Positions 5,758 through 13,300 of a stretch of 17,816 nt of DNA are shown here, in pieces. How positions within the stretch are numbered: the first letter of the stretch is position 1; every line of letters starts with the position of its first letter. The notes beneath the pieces are model-generated. The model searched no databases, had not been told where the DNA came from, and worked only from the letters and a program-made list of their open reading frames with translations. The stretch lies in NCBI GenBank assembly GCA_022563135.1, contig JADFNZ010000018.1, positions 1-17,816 of the forward strand. The letters run 5' to 3'. Source of the stretch: Chloroflexota bacterium. Its GTDB lineage: Bacteria > Chloroflexota > Dehalococcoidia > DSTF01 > RBG-16-68-14. Both the position numbers and the translations under genes were made by a program.

Positions 5758-7083
5758 TTAGCCCGCTACGGCGGCCTCCATCTCCTCTGCCCAGCCTAGC
5801 AACGCCTCGTCCGCGCCGAACCGTGCCGTGATCTGCAGGCCGAGCGGCAGGCCGTTCGCCGCCCGGCCCGCCGGCAGCGTTATCGTCGGCAGGCCGGCGT
5901 GGGTCCAGGGCAGATTCATCGCCGGATTGCCGGTCGATGCGAGCCCCTCCGGCGCCGGCCCGGTCGCAGCGGGGCTGACCCACGCGTCGAGGCCGTGCTC
6001 ATCCATCGCCGCGTGGAGCAGGCCGCGCAGCTCGGCCAGGCTGCGCCGTCCCTCCTCCCGCTGCTCGGCCGTCACTGCCCGACCCTGCTCCACAAACGCC
6101 GCCGTCCGCGGCCGGTAGAGCGCGCCGTAGCCGTCGAACCAGACCTTGTGCTCATCCGCGAACTCGGCCGAGATTAGCCACGTGTGACGCTGCGCGATGC
6201 CAGCGATGTCGTCCAGCAGCGGAACGCGGCGCACCTCGTAACCGTGCCCGGCGAGCCGCGCGACCTGTTCGTCGAACGCCTGCAACGCCGCCGGTTCGGT
6301 CTGTTCGAGGTAGGGCCCTTCCGGTACGCCGAGCGCAGGCCTTTCAAGCGCGGAGGCCCCCGCATCGGAGCGCCAGCCATCAAGCAGCGCGGAGGCGGCC
6401 AGCGCTGCGCCGGCAGCGTCCTGGGCGATGAGCCCGATATGGTCCACGCTCCTCGAGAAGTAGAGGATGCCGTCCGTCGGGATGCGGCCGAAGCTAGGCG
6501 CAAAGCCCGTCACTCCGCAGAAGGCTGCCGGGTGGATGACAGAGCCGACGGTCTGCGAGCCGAGCGCGAGCGGCGCAAAGCCCGCGGCCACCGCCGCCGC
6601 CGACCCGCTGCTGGAGCCGCCGGGCGTATGCTCTCGATCGTGCGGGTTGCGCGTCGGGCCCGGCTCGAACATGGCGAACTCCGTCGTCACCGTCTTGCCG
6701 AGCACCAGCGCGCCCGCCTCGCGCAGGCGTGTGACGCAGACCGCCTCCGGCCCCGCGAGGAGCTCTGGTGGCAGCGCAGTGCCACCGCGCGTCAGGAAGC
6801 CAGCGACGCGAAAGATGTCCTTGATACCCACCAGCGCGCCGTAGAGCGGCGGCCTGCTCGCGGGCTCCGGATAGCGCGCTTCTAACGCCGCTGCCTCGCG
6901 CAATAGCCGCTCACGGCGGCCGTCCTCTGGGAGGAGCGTCAGCAGGAGCGGGTCGAGCTGGTCGATGCGGTCGCACACCTCCGCGATGTGGCCCGCAAGG
7001 CTACGCTCACCGCTGCGCAGCGCCGCGACGGTAGCGCCGAGCGGAAGAGATCGGACCAATGGCGAAGACGCTCGCCGCTGCAC
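5758..7083 (-). CDS. Amidase-signature family hydrolase
   Basis: A 441-residue amidase-signature enzyme. The Ser-cisSer-Lys triad can be placed: Lys88 in LVGIKDIF, the serine cluster 157-159 in PGGSSSGSAAAVAAG, and nucleophile Ser181 in SQTVGSVIHPAAFCG. The 24-residue spacing from Ser157 to Ser181 matches the family. The usual GxDTGGS before the nucleophile has become GSQTVGS (Asp to Gln, Gly to Val), so specificity may differ. The family hydrolyses amide bonds of varied small molecules and also includes GatA, but no gatB or gatC is nearby, so a catabolic amidase is more likely. The start is GTG at 7083 with a weak AGG-containing leader; a good promoter lies upstream at 7126-7153. It follows the GMC oxidoreductase on the same strand and converges with the HesB-like gene, with 1 bp between stops. 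Confidence 0.88.
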   Translation of the reverse strand: MQRRASSPLVRSLPLGATVAALRSGERSLAGHIAEVCDRIDQLDPLLLTLLPEDGRRERLLREAAALEARYPEPASRPPLYGALVGIKDIFRVAGFLTRGGTALPPELLAGPEAVCVTRLREAGALVLGKTVTTEFAMFEPGPTRNPHDREHTPGGSSSGSAAAVAAGFAPLALGSQTVGSVIHPAAFCGVTGFAPSFGRIPTDGILYFSRSVDHIGLIAQDAAGAALAASALLDGWRSDAGASALERPALGVPEGPYLEQTEPAALQAFDEQVARLAGHGYEVRRVPLLDDIAGIAQRHTWLISAEFADEHKVWFDGYGALYRPRTAAFVEQGRAVTAEQREEGRRSLAELRGLLHAAMDEHGLDAWVSPAATGPAPEGLASTGNPAMNLPWTHAGLPTITLPAGRAANGLPLGLQITARFGADEALLGWAEEMEAAVAG

Positions 7084-7125
7084 GTACCTACCTGCCTCTC
7101 GATCGAGGGCTCGCGACCGCTCGCC

Positions 7126-7153
7126 ATGCTAGCACACCGCGGCTGCTTCTCAA
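7126..7153 (-). promoter_or_regulatory. Promoter of the amidase gene
   Basis: On the minus strand, TTGAGA (7153-7148), a 16-nt spacer ending TGC, then TAGCAT (7131-7126). Predicted start near 7119, giving a leader of about 36 nt before the GTG. It lies in the 115-bp gap after the GMC gene, so the amidase need not depend on read-through. Confidence 0.55.
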
Positions 7154-7198
7154 CGCGCGCTGGCGAATGTGGAGGTCCGCCATGAGGCCACTGCCTCG

Positions 7199-8704
7199 CT
7201 ACACGACCCCCTCGCGCAGCCATTCGCCGGCCCGCTCGCCGATCATGATCGAGGTCAGGTGGATATTCGCGCGAGGGCACTTTGGCATTACCGATGCATC
7301 GGCCACGTAGAGGTTGTCGTAGCCGCGGAGGCGCAGTCGCTGGTCGACCACGCCTAGCGGATCATCAGCGGGCGCCATCTTCGCAGTACAGCTCGCATGA
7401 AAGCCGCTGCCCGCAACGCGCTTGCACCACTCCGCGATCGCCTCATCGTCTTCGAGCGCGGCCGTAGGTGGCGACTTCACGCCGGACGCGATATGGGCGA
7501 ACTCATCGTGTGAGCCCACCTCGAGCGCGAGCCGCAGCCCTTCCGCCAGACGGCGCACGTCGTCTTCGTCCTCGAGGAAGCGGCTCTCGATGCGGGGAAG
7601 CTCGTGCGGATCGGCCGAACGAAGCGTCAGCCGCCCCTTCGATTTCTGACGGTAGATCACGGCGCCGATCGCGAAGACGAACGTGTCCGACCGCGTGGGC
7701 AGTTGCGACACCGGCATGAGCTGCATGTCGTTTCGCTCCGCGCCGGGGGCGGATGAGTAGCGATAGGTGACCTGCACCACGGGGTCCTTCGCGTTCAGCA
7801 GTCCTTCTTTGGCGGCGAACACCGCGCCGAGCATCGGATGGTCGTCATAGTTCTCTCCCACGCCAGGCAGGTCTTGCACGACATCAATGTCGAGCTCGCG
7901 CAGATGGGCGGCCGGCCCGATGCCGGAGCGCATCAGCACGGCGGGCGAGCCGATCGCTCCGCACGCCAGCACGATCCGTTCGCCTTCGATGACCTCCGTC
8001 GTGCCGCCCGACTCGACCTCAACGCCGGTCGCCCGCCTGCCATCGGTAAGAATGCGGCGGGTCAGGCATTCGCCGTGGATCGTCAGGTTCTCCCGCTGGC
8101 GCGCCGGCTCTAGGTAGCAGGTCGCGACGCTGATGCGCCGACCGTTGATCTTGTTCATGGGGTGCGGCGCCAGCCCCGTCGACTGCGGATCGTTATTGTC
8201 TTTCGCTTCGGGATAGCCGAGCGCGCGCATCGTCCGCATGAACGCGAGCTGCACCGGCGCGAGCTCGTCCTCCGGGTGGCGGCGGATGGGCAGCGGGCCA
8301 TCGCGACCGTGGAACTCGTCAGCGAAATCTAGATCGCGTTCCAGCCGCCGGAAGTCCGGCAGCACGTGCTGCCATGACCACTCATCGTTGCCCAGCGCCG
8401 CCCAGTCGTCGTAGTCCTCGGGCACGCCGCGCAGGGCGATCGCCGTGTTCACCGCGGACGAACCGCCCACCACGCGGCCTGCCGGCTGATGCATCAGCCG
8501 GCCGAGCGAGTTCGCCTCGGCTTCATAGCTCCAGTCGTGGGCGAAGTAGGAGTTGTCGTTGCCGTTGAGCAGGTCCGCGGGCGTCTGCCCAGTTGTGGGA
8601 TAGTAGGGCCCAGCCTCGAGCAACAGTACCGAGCGCGAAGGCTCCTCGGAGACCCGCGCAGCAACGACGGCGCCTGCGCCGATCACGATAAGGTCGTACT
8701 TCAT
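7199..8704 (-). CDS. GMC-family FAD oxidoreductase with a shortened Rossmann motif
   Basis: A 501-residue glucose-methanol-choline oxidoreductase. GMC signature 1 is at PAGRVVGGSSAVN (74-86) and signature 2 at GAIGSPAVLMRSGIGP. The C-terminal catalytic region has His436 (SGFHASC) and His482 (RANIHLTSIM), 46 residues apart as expected for the GMC His/His or His/Asn pair. LLLEAGP supplies the ribose-binding Glu30. The family oxidises alcohols, releasing aldehydes. The oddity is the N-terminal FAD loop, which reads VIGAGAVVAARVSEEP where relatives read GAGSAGCVLAARLSEDP. Three residues, including the third Gly of GxGxxG, are missing, consistent with a 9-bp in-frame deletion in a GGCGC-rich stretch. 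The rest is intact, so this may be recent damage or a tolerated variant. The start has GAGGA upstream and is divergent from the DUF35 gene. Confidence 0.88.
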   Translation of the reverse strand: MKYDLIVIGAGAVVAARVSEEPSRSVLLLEAGPYYPTTGQTPADLLNGNDNSYFAHDWSYEAEANSLGRLMHQPAGRVVGGSSAVNTAIALRGVPEDYDDWAALGNDEWSWQHVLPDFRRLERDLDFADEFHGRDGPLPIRRHPEDELAPVQLAFMRTMRALGYPEAKDNNDPQSTGLAPHPMNKINGRRISVATCYLEPARQRENLTIHGECLTRRILTDGRRATGVEVESGGTTEVIEGERIVLACGAIGSPAVLMRSGIGPAAHLRELDIDVVQDLPGVGENYDDHPMLGAVFAAKEGLLNAKDPVVQVTYRYSSAPGAERNDMQLMPVSQLPTRSDTFVFAIGAVIYRQKSKGRLTLRSADPHELPRIESRFLEDEDDVRRLAEGLRLALEVGSHDEFAHIASGVKSPPTAALEDDEAIAEWCKRVAGSGFHASCTAKMAPADDPLGVVDQRLRLRGYDNLYVADASVMPKCPRANIHLTSIMIGERAGEWLREGVV

Positions 8705-8758
8705 AGCTACTTCCTCGCCATCAGCCTACCTGCCCGGCGAGCGAACACGCACGTGCCG

Positions 8759-8774
8759 AACGGCCTGAACCGTT
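8759..8774. repeat. Small inverted repeat in divergent gap
   Basis: AACGG (8759-8763), six bases, CCGTT (8770-8774). It lies midway between the divergent GMC and DUF35 starts and could be an operator half-site pair. Short, so weak evidence. Confidence 0.25.
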
Positions 8775-8803
8775 GCTACCTTCCCTTTAACGTCAAGGTT
8801 CGG

Positions 8804-8809
8804 TACGAT
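8804..8809 (+). promoter_or_regulatory. -10 element of the DUF35-thiolase unit (leaderless geometry)
   Basis: TACGAT ends 9 nt before ATG 8819, so transcription should start within a few bases of the start codon. No Shine-Dalgarno is visible. There is no convincing -35 at the expected distance. Confidence 0.4.
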
Positions 8810-8818
8810 GCGACCGCT

Positions 8819-9271
8819 ATGCCTAAACGACCGTTCCCCGAGCCAACGCCTGAAACGCAGGCCTACTGGGACGCCTGCGGCGAGCACCGGCTCACCCTCC
8901 AGCGATGCCTGGACTGCCCCGGCAACCCACCATACTTCTATCCTCGCCCCTTCTGCCCTACCTGCCTCTCCCGCAACGTCGAATGGTTCGAGGCGAGCGG
9001 CCGCGGCAAGCTGCACACCTACGTGATCGCACACCGCGGCGCCCCCGGCTTCGACGACGCCGTTCCGTACGTCATCGCTGTCGTGGAGCTGGAGGAGGGC
9101 CCGCGCATGATGTCGAACATCGTGGGCGTGGAGGCGAAGCCGGAGAACCTGCCGGCGGATCTCCCGCTGGAGGTCACCTGGGAAGACATCGAGCATAAGG
9201 CGCGCGATGGCTCCACACGGCGCACCGGCCTGCCTCTCTTCCGGCCGGCTGCGCAGGGAGCCGCTCGATGA
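8819..9271 (+). CDS. DUF35 zinc-ribbon/OB-fold protein (thiolase partner)
   Basis: A 150-residue protein with an N-terminal helix (ETQAYWDACGEHRLTLQRC), a rubredoxin-like zinc ribbon with Cys30, Cys33, Cys46 and Cys49 (CLDC and CPTC), and an OB-fold (KLHTYVIAHRG through VEWEDI-like strands). This is the standard layout of DUF35 proteins that bind acyl-CoA and form complexes with thiolase-like enzymes or aldolases. Its stop overlaps the thiolase start in ATGA, so the two are translationally coupled, which fits a stoichiometric complex. The frame is open far upstream of ATG 8819, but the conserved domain begins here and a TACGAT -10 element lies 9 nt before it. Confidence 0.88.
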   Translation: MPKRPFPEPTPETQAYWDACGEHRLTLQRCLDCPGNPPYFYPRPFCPTCLSRNVEWFEASGRGKLHTYVIAHRGAPGFDDAVPYVIAVVELEEGPRMMSNIVGVEAKPENLPADLPLEVTWEDIEHKARDGSTRRTGLPLFRPAAQGAAR

Positions 9272-10422
9272 GCCACCCGCTGCGCATGGCCGCCGCCATC
9301 GTCGGCGCCGCAGAGACGGAAGAGTTGGGCATCATCCCTGATCGGTCCGCGCTCCAACTGCACGCTGACGCCGCGATCCGCGCGCTGGCCGACGCCGGCA
9401 TCGAAAAGTCGGAGGTCGATGCCGTGCTCACGGCCGGTTCGCCCTCCCAGATCGCTGAGTATCTCCAGATCGAACCGACGTACGTGGACGGGACGTCCGT
9501 GGGCGGCTGCTCGTTCATGCTGCACGTCGCCCACGCGACGATGGCGCTGGCGACGGGCCGCTGCAAGGTGGCCCTGATCACGCACGGCCAGAGCGGCCGC
9601 TCGCGCGTCGGCGAGGGCGGACGCTGGGGAGGAGGCGGCGCATCGCTCGCGGGCCAGTTCGAGAGCCCCTACGGCCTGTGGGGAGCGCCGTCGAGCTTCA
9701 CGATACCGATCGTCCGCCACATGCACGAGTACGGCACGACCGAGGAGCAGCTCGCCTCCGTCGCCGTCGCGCAGCGCCAGTGGGCCGCACAGAACCCGCG
9801 CGCCATGATGCGCGATCCGATCACCATCGAGGACGTGATGAACTCTCGCGTCATCTGCTGGCCGGTGCATTTGCTCGAGTGCTGCCTGGTGACCGACGGT
9901 GGTGGAGCGCTGGTACTGGTCGCCGGGGATCGGGCGAAGGACTTCCCGCAGCCACCGGTCTACGTGCTGGGCATGGGCGAATCGGTCGAAATGTCGATGA
10001 TCTCGCAGATGCGCGACTTTACCTCCTCCCGCGCGTTCGTGACGAGCGGGCGTGAGGCGTTCGCGATGGCCGGCATCGCCCACGGCGACGTCGATCACGT
10101 GATGATCTACGACGCCTTTGCCCACCTGCCCATCTTTGGCATGGAGGATATGGGCTTCCTCAAGAAGGGTGAGGGCGGCCCGTGGTTCGCGGAGATGCGC
10201 TCGGCGCCCGGCGGCGAGCTGCCCGTGAACACGAACGGCGGGGGCCTCTCCTACACGCACACCGGGATGTACGGCATGTTTGCGATTCAGGAGAGCGTAC
10301 GCCAACTCCGCGGCGAGGCGGCCGCGCAGGTTCCGGACGTGCGCATCAGCGTCGCGCACGGCGTGGGCGGCATGTTCTACGCCGCCGGCACCCTCATCCT
10401 CACGAACGACGCGGGCGCGTGA
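9268..10422 (+). CDS. Thiolase-like protein of the SCP-x/lipid-transfer branch
   Basis: A 384-residue thiolase-fold protein. Visible family features are an N-terminal AAIVGAAETEELG; SVGGCSFMLHVAHA with Cys81 at the position of the nucleophile elbow; ALITHGQSGRS; YDAFAHLPIFGMEDMGF; VNTNGGGLSYTHTGMYG; and a C-terminal HGVGGMFYAAGTLIL. It belongs with acetyl-CoA acetyltransferase/lipid-transfer proteins (SCP-x, Ltp) rather than classical degradative thiolases, because the last catalytic CxGGG is replaced by HGVGG. Many homologues have Ser or Ala at the Cys81 position; here Cys is kept. Members cleave beta-ketoacyl-CoA or act as retro-aldolases together with a DUF35 subunit, as in steroid side-chain degradation. 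The ATG overlaps the DUF35 stop by 4 bp. The substrate is not predictable. Confidence 0.87.
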   Translation: MSHPLRMAAAIVGAAETEELGIIPDRSALQLHADAAIRALADAGIEKSEVDAVLTAGSPSQIAEYLQIEPTYVDGTSVGGCSFMLHVAHATMALATGRCKVALITHGQSGRSRVGEGGRWGGGGASLAGQFESPYGLWGAPSSFTIPIVRHMHEYGTTEEQLASVAVAQRQWAAQNPRAMMRDPITIEDVMNSRVICWPVHLLECCLVTDGGGALVLVAGDRAKDFPQPPVYVLGMGESVEMSMISQMRDFTSSRAFVTSGREAFAMAGIAHGDVDHVMIYDAFAHLPIFGMEDMGFLKKGEGGPWFAEMRSAPGGELPVNTNGGGLSYTHTGMYGMFAIQESVRQLRGEAAAQVPDVRISVAHGVGGMFYAAGTLILTNDAGA

Positions 10423-10449
10423 CGACCGCGTGTCCCTTCCATCCAGGCC

Positions 10450-11184
10450 CTACCAGACATCCCCAACGTTCGCCCGGTCCGGCAGTCCCCGGCTCTCCCA
10501 ATAGCCCTTGCGCTCATCGGCGACGAGTTCGATCCGCTGGATCCACTTCGCCCACTTGTAGCCGTACTTGCCCGGGATAGCCAGTCGCAGCGGGTTGCCG
10601 AGCTTGTCCACGCGCTCCCCGTTCACCAGGTAGGCCAGGAACGCCTCGCCCTCGATCAGCTCACGGACCGGGATGCTCTCCTCGTAGCCATCCGCACAGT
10701 GGAAGACGGCCCGAACGGCGGAATCACGCACGCCGGCGAGTTCGAAGATGTGGGCGACGCTGACCCCGGTCATCACGGTGTTGTTACGAAAGCCGCCAAC
10801 ACAGTCCATCCGAACCGTTCGCTCCACGGTCGGCATCGCGATGAGTTCGTCGATTCGCAGCTCAACATCGCGCTCGACCTCGCCGGCGATGGTCAGCGTA
10901 GCCGCGCCTGTATCGACGTCGGGCACTCCCCAGAACGACAACGTCCCCACCTCGTCCAGCGGCGTCAGCTCGTTCTGGCGCTCGACCCCAGTGAGCTTCT
11001 TCACGCCCAGCGTCGCGATAATGAACGCCGCGCTCGCGACCCGCCGCAGCGGATACGGGAGGATGATGAAGACATAGTACGTGAACTTGAGTGTGAATCG
11101 CTTCAGCCTACTGTCGCCGGCGTTGAAGCGAATGAACCATCGCCTGACCGCGCTATGCTGGGTATGCTGGGTTATGGTGCTCAT
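10450..11184 (-). CDS. Molybdopterin-dependent oxidoreductase, sulfite oxidase family, membrane-associated
   Basis: A 244-residue protein. The C-terminal two thirds is a SUOX-fold Mo-cofactor domain: LTIAGEVERDVELRIDEL, then the Mo-ligand Cys128 in RMDCVGGFRNN, a GYEESIPV strand, and the signature GNPLRLAIPGKYGYKWAKWI ending in RIELV. The N-terminus carries one or two hydrophobic segments (about residues 33-60) instead of a Tat signal, so it is probably anchored to the membrane. The family includes sulfite dehydrogenases and the methionine-sulfoxide reductase MsrP; substrate unknown. ATG 11184-11182 overlaps the hydrolase stop in ATGA and has GGAG upstream, so it is translationally coupled as the second gene. 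Longer upstream frames lie inside the hydrolase gene. It converges with the thiolase, 27 bp between stops. Confidence 0.9.
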   Translation of the reverse strand: MSTITQHTQHSAVRRWFIRFNAGDSRLKRFTLKFTYYVFIILPYPLRRVASAAFIIATLGVKKLTGVERQNELTPLDEVGTLSFWGVPDVDTGAATLTIAGEVERDVELRIDELIAMPTVERTVRMDCVGGFRNNTVMTGVSVAHIFELAGVRDSAVRAVFHCADGYEESIPVRELIEGEAFLAYLVNGERVDKLGNPLRLAIPGKYGYKWAKWIQRIELVADERKGYWESRGLPDRANVGDVW

Positions 11185-12059
11185 GTGTTGTCTCCTTGAC
11201 ACTCTTCGCGCAGGAATGCGCTGATCGCTGCCGCGACCTTCTCCGGCTGGTCCTCTTGGGCGAAGTGGCCGGCCTGCTCGATCACTTCCAGACGCGCCCG
11301 CGGCAGCGTCTGCACCAGCCACTCCGCGCGCTTCATCGTGAGGATCGGGTCGCGCTTCGCCTTCAGGACGAGCACCGGCCTATTGAACGATGGCAGGGCT
11401 TGGCTGATGCGCTCCAGCGTCTGGTAAGTGGCGTCCGAAGGGACGAGCGGAATCTGCTCCGGCCATCGCCGGACGGAACGGCGAGAGGCGTAGTCAGGAA
11501 ACGGCGCGTAGTACTGCTCTCGCACGCCGTCGCTCATGCTCGACCGTTTCGCGACGCCGATCCGAAATACGAGAGGCATGAACAAGTTTAGCCTCTGGAC
11601 GAAGAGTGTCGTAAGGGCAGAATTCCGGAACAGCCTGAGAACGGAGGCGAACGGCAGCGCGACCGGCGCCACGAACGTCGACAGCAGGACGACCTTGCGC
11701 ACGTTCTCTACGTGGTCGATGGCGTAGTTCATGCCGATCAGCCCGCCCCAGTCGTGGAGCACGAGCGCGACGTCCTTCAGGCCCATCGATTGGATGAACT
11801 CGCTGACGATCGCGCAGTGCTGCTCGAAGCTGTAGTCGGCGCCGGCCGGCTTGTCGGACTTGCCGAAGCCAACCAGGTCGATCGCGAGCGCCCGCTCTGT
11901 CTCCGCCACCGTCGGGATGATATTGCGCCACAGGTACGACCACGTCGGATTGCCGTGGACGAACAGCACCGGCCGGCCCGCGCCTTGTTCGACGTAGTGA
12001 ATCCGTGCGCCGTCGATGGTGGCGAACCTGCTCTCATACGGATACTCGTGGTGAGACAC
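11181..12059 (-). CDS. Alpha/beta hydrolase, haloalkane dehalogenase-like
   Basis: 292 residues from GTG 12059 (MSHHEYPYESRFATIDG). A GTG 60 bp further upstream at 12119 also has GGAG before it and would add 20 nonconserved residues. I prefer 12059 because GGAG lies 6 nt before it and the family normally begins at this motif. Numbered from 12059: oxyanion/halide Asn37 in HGNPTWSYLWR, nucleophile Asp103 followed by halide-binding Trp104 in VLHDWGG, acid Asp237 in AKRDPIL, and base His265 in AGHFAQED. An Asp nucleophile with adjacent Trp and HGNPTW marks haloalkane dehalogenases rather than esterases; epoxide hydrolases usually have HGFP. These enzymes cleave carbon-halogen bonds hydrolytically. 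It is followed by the coupled sulfite-oxidase-family gene. Activity on a real halide is not proven. Confidence 0.87.
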   Translation of the reverse strand: MSHHEYPYESRFATIDGARIHYVEQGAGRPVLFVHGNPTWSYLWRNIIPTVAETERALAIDLVGFGKSDKPAGADYSFEQHCAIVSEFIQSMGLKDVALVLHDWGGLIGMNYAIDHVENVRKVVLLSTFVAPVALPFASVLRLFRNSALTTLFVQRLNLFMPLVFRIGVAKRSSMSDGVREQYYAPFPDYASRRSVRRWPEQIPLVPSDATYQTLERISQALPSFNRPVLVLKAKRDPILTMKRAEWLVQTLPRARLEVIEQAGHFAQEDQPEKVAAAISAFLREECQGDNT

Positions 12060-12189
12060 GCGTCGCTCCGTCGCGCTCGGGCGATTCCAACGAACGGCTG
12101 CACTCACAGCAGCCGCCACTACTATTCTCCGGGCTACGAGGAGCGCCGTCCGTATCGTGGCTTACGTGGACGAGGAGGGGCCGGGCCGT

Positions 12190-12212
12190 AACGAGCAGCA
12201 TTCCGGCTCGTT
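12190..12212. repeat. Inverted repeat, 7-bp arms
   Basis: AACGAGC (12190-12196), nine bases, GCTCGTT (12206-12212). It lies downstream of the secreted dockerin-like gene and upstream of the hydrolase, both on the minus strand. It may be a hairpin terminator without a clear T-tract, or an operator for the hydrolase gene. Confidence 0.5.
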
Positions 12213-12223
12213 CAGATGAGCAG

Positions 12224-12281
12224 GCACAGCCGCCGGCGGACTGGCAAGGGCCACCTACCCCCCGGCCGCCGGCGGCTGTGC
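12224..12281. repeat. Perfect 16-bp inverted repeat, REP-like
   Basis: GCACAGCCGCCGGCGG (12224-12239) and its exact complement (12266-12281) are separated by 26 bases, with three further pairs possible beyond a one-base bulge. The inner CCGCCGGCGG is itself a palindrome. A third copy, GCACAACCGCCGGCGG, lies at 17730-17745 (one difference). An intergenic location and imperfect dispersal suggest a REP-type element. Here it may also form a stable hairpin ending the secreted-protein transcript. Apart from this and the 12190 repeat, nothing coding is convincing in 12060-12379. Confidence 0.7.
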
Positions 12282-12379
12282 TGATTCAACGCTCGTCCGA
12301 GCTTACCCAGTGGCGTCGCGGCGTGAATCGCCGGCCCGGTTCTCCGTAGGACGAACGGTCTGCATGGCAGGTTCGCCGG

Positions 12380-13300
12380 CTACGGGAAATCGCTCGTCGA
12401 GTTCCAGAGCATGAAGCGGCCGCTGGAGTTCGGGACGAAATTGTACAGGTGCAGCATCCAGCCGTAGGTAGAAAACCAGACGTCACCGTTGAGGGGTGGA
12501 CTGAGGCAGGTCGTCTCGGTGCCACGGCCCAGCTCCCAGTCGAAAGCATCGATCGTGCCCCAGTTCGCTACGCAGAGCCCCAGATGGACGTGCCAGCCCT
12601 GCTGCGGACCCGGCGGATCCTGATTATCCTCGTCCGTATTGGTCTCGCCAAACCCCGCCGGCTGCACGGAATCGCTCTGGCAGGGGCCTGCGATTCCGTA
12701 GAAGTCACAGACCGCCTGCACCGGCAAGTTGTACCAGACGCCGATGAACTCATCCGGCTGATTCGAGCCCGGGAACCTCTCAGAATAGAGGAGGCCCACA
12801 GGATGCCTAAGCTGGTCTTCGCCCGTCACCGGGTCGTAGAACGAGAGGTATTGAGTCTGGAAGTCACCATTGACTAGGTGCACACCCATCTGGGGGACGT
12901 ACTGGCTGCCCCAGGTGTACCCATCGTCAAAGGCCTGTTGTGGGTCCTTGTACTTGACGGCGGCTAACGTCGCCAGGGCGGCCTGCGTATCGGTCAGCGG
13001 ACAGGCCTCCCCGAATCGCACAAGCAGGACCAAGAAATCTGGAAAGGAGACCGCTTGATTGCTGTCTAGGTCGTAGAGGAACAGGTAGTCCGGTTCGGGA
13101 TACGCGGTGTCGAAGTTCTGGATGAGCGCTAGGAAGTCGCCGAACGTAACGGCGCCGTCGGCGTTCACGTCAGGACAACTGAGTAGCGGGGCTGCACCCC
13201 AGCCGGTGCCGGCGGTCGCGGGTTTGGGGCTGGTAGCGGGCAGAGCGCCCAGCAGCAGTACGACAACTACAACTGCGACAAGAGCATACCGGGCCGTCAT
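12380..13300 (-). CDS. Secreted protein with two dockerin-like calcium motifs
   Basis: 306 residues from ATG 13300, chosen because GAGGAG lies close upstream; the frame is open 8 codons further. An N-terminal signal peptide (ALVAVVVVVLLLGALP, probable cut near ATA/G) is followed by two dockerin/EF-hand-like loops: DVNADGAVTFGD (43-54) and DLDSNQAVSFPD (76-87), each ahead of a hydrophobic helix (FLALIQNF, FLVLLVRF). The loops have the DxNxDG-type calcium ligands, with the second weaker. The C-terminal domain (about 105-306) has paired aromatic/His motifs, MGVHLVNGDF, HPVGLLYSE and GWHVHLGLC. It resembles a family of uncharacterised secreted proteins with MGxHxxN and HVHxW-type motifs; I assign no function. 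It is probably exported and calcium-stabilised; no cohesin gene is seen. Confidence 0.75.
   Translation of the reverse strand: MTARYALVAVVVVVLLLGALPATSPKPATAGTGWGAAPLLSCPDVNADGAVTFGDFLALIQNFDTAYPEPDYLFLYDLDSNQAVSFPDFLVLLVRFGEACPLTDTQAALATLAAVKYKDPQQAFDDGYTWGSQYVPQMGVHLVNGDFQTQYLSFYDPVTGEDQLRHPVGLLYSERFPGSNQPDEFIGVWYNLPVQAVCDFYGIAGPCQSDSVQPAGFGETNTDEDNQDPPGPQQGWHVHLGLCVANWGTIDAFDWELGRGTETTCLSPPLNGDVWFSTYGWMLHLYNFVPNSSGRFMLWNSTSDFP

Noticed and set aside
6184..6885. 233-codon plus-strand ORF inside the amidase
   Set aside because: Antisense shadow; the amidase catalytic triad is on the other strand.
9019..10359. 446-codon minus-strand ORF antisense to the DUF35 and thiolase genes
   Set aside because: Long, but rich in His/Arg/Ala with no motifs, while the sense strand carries clear thiolase and zinc-ribbon features.
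12005..12349. Plus-strand ORF across the hydrolase 5' end and the inverted repeats
   Set aside because: Low-complexity Arg/Pro translation; the region is better explained as intergenic with inverted repeats.
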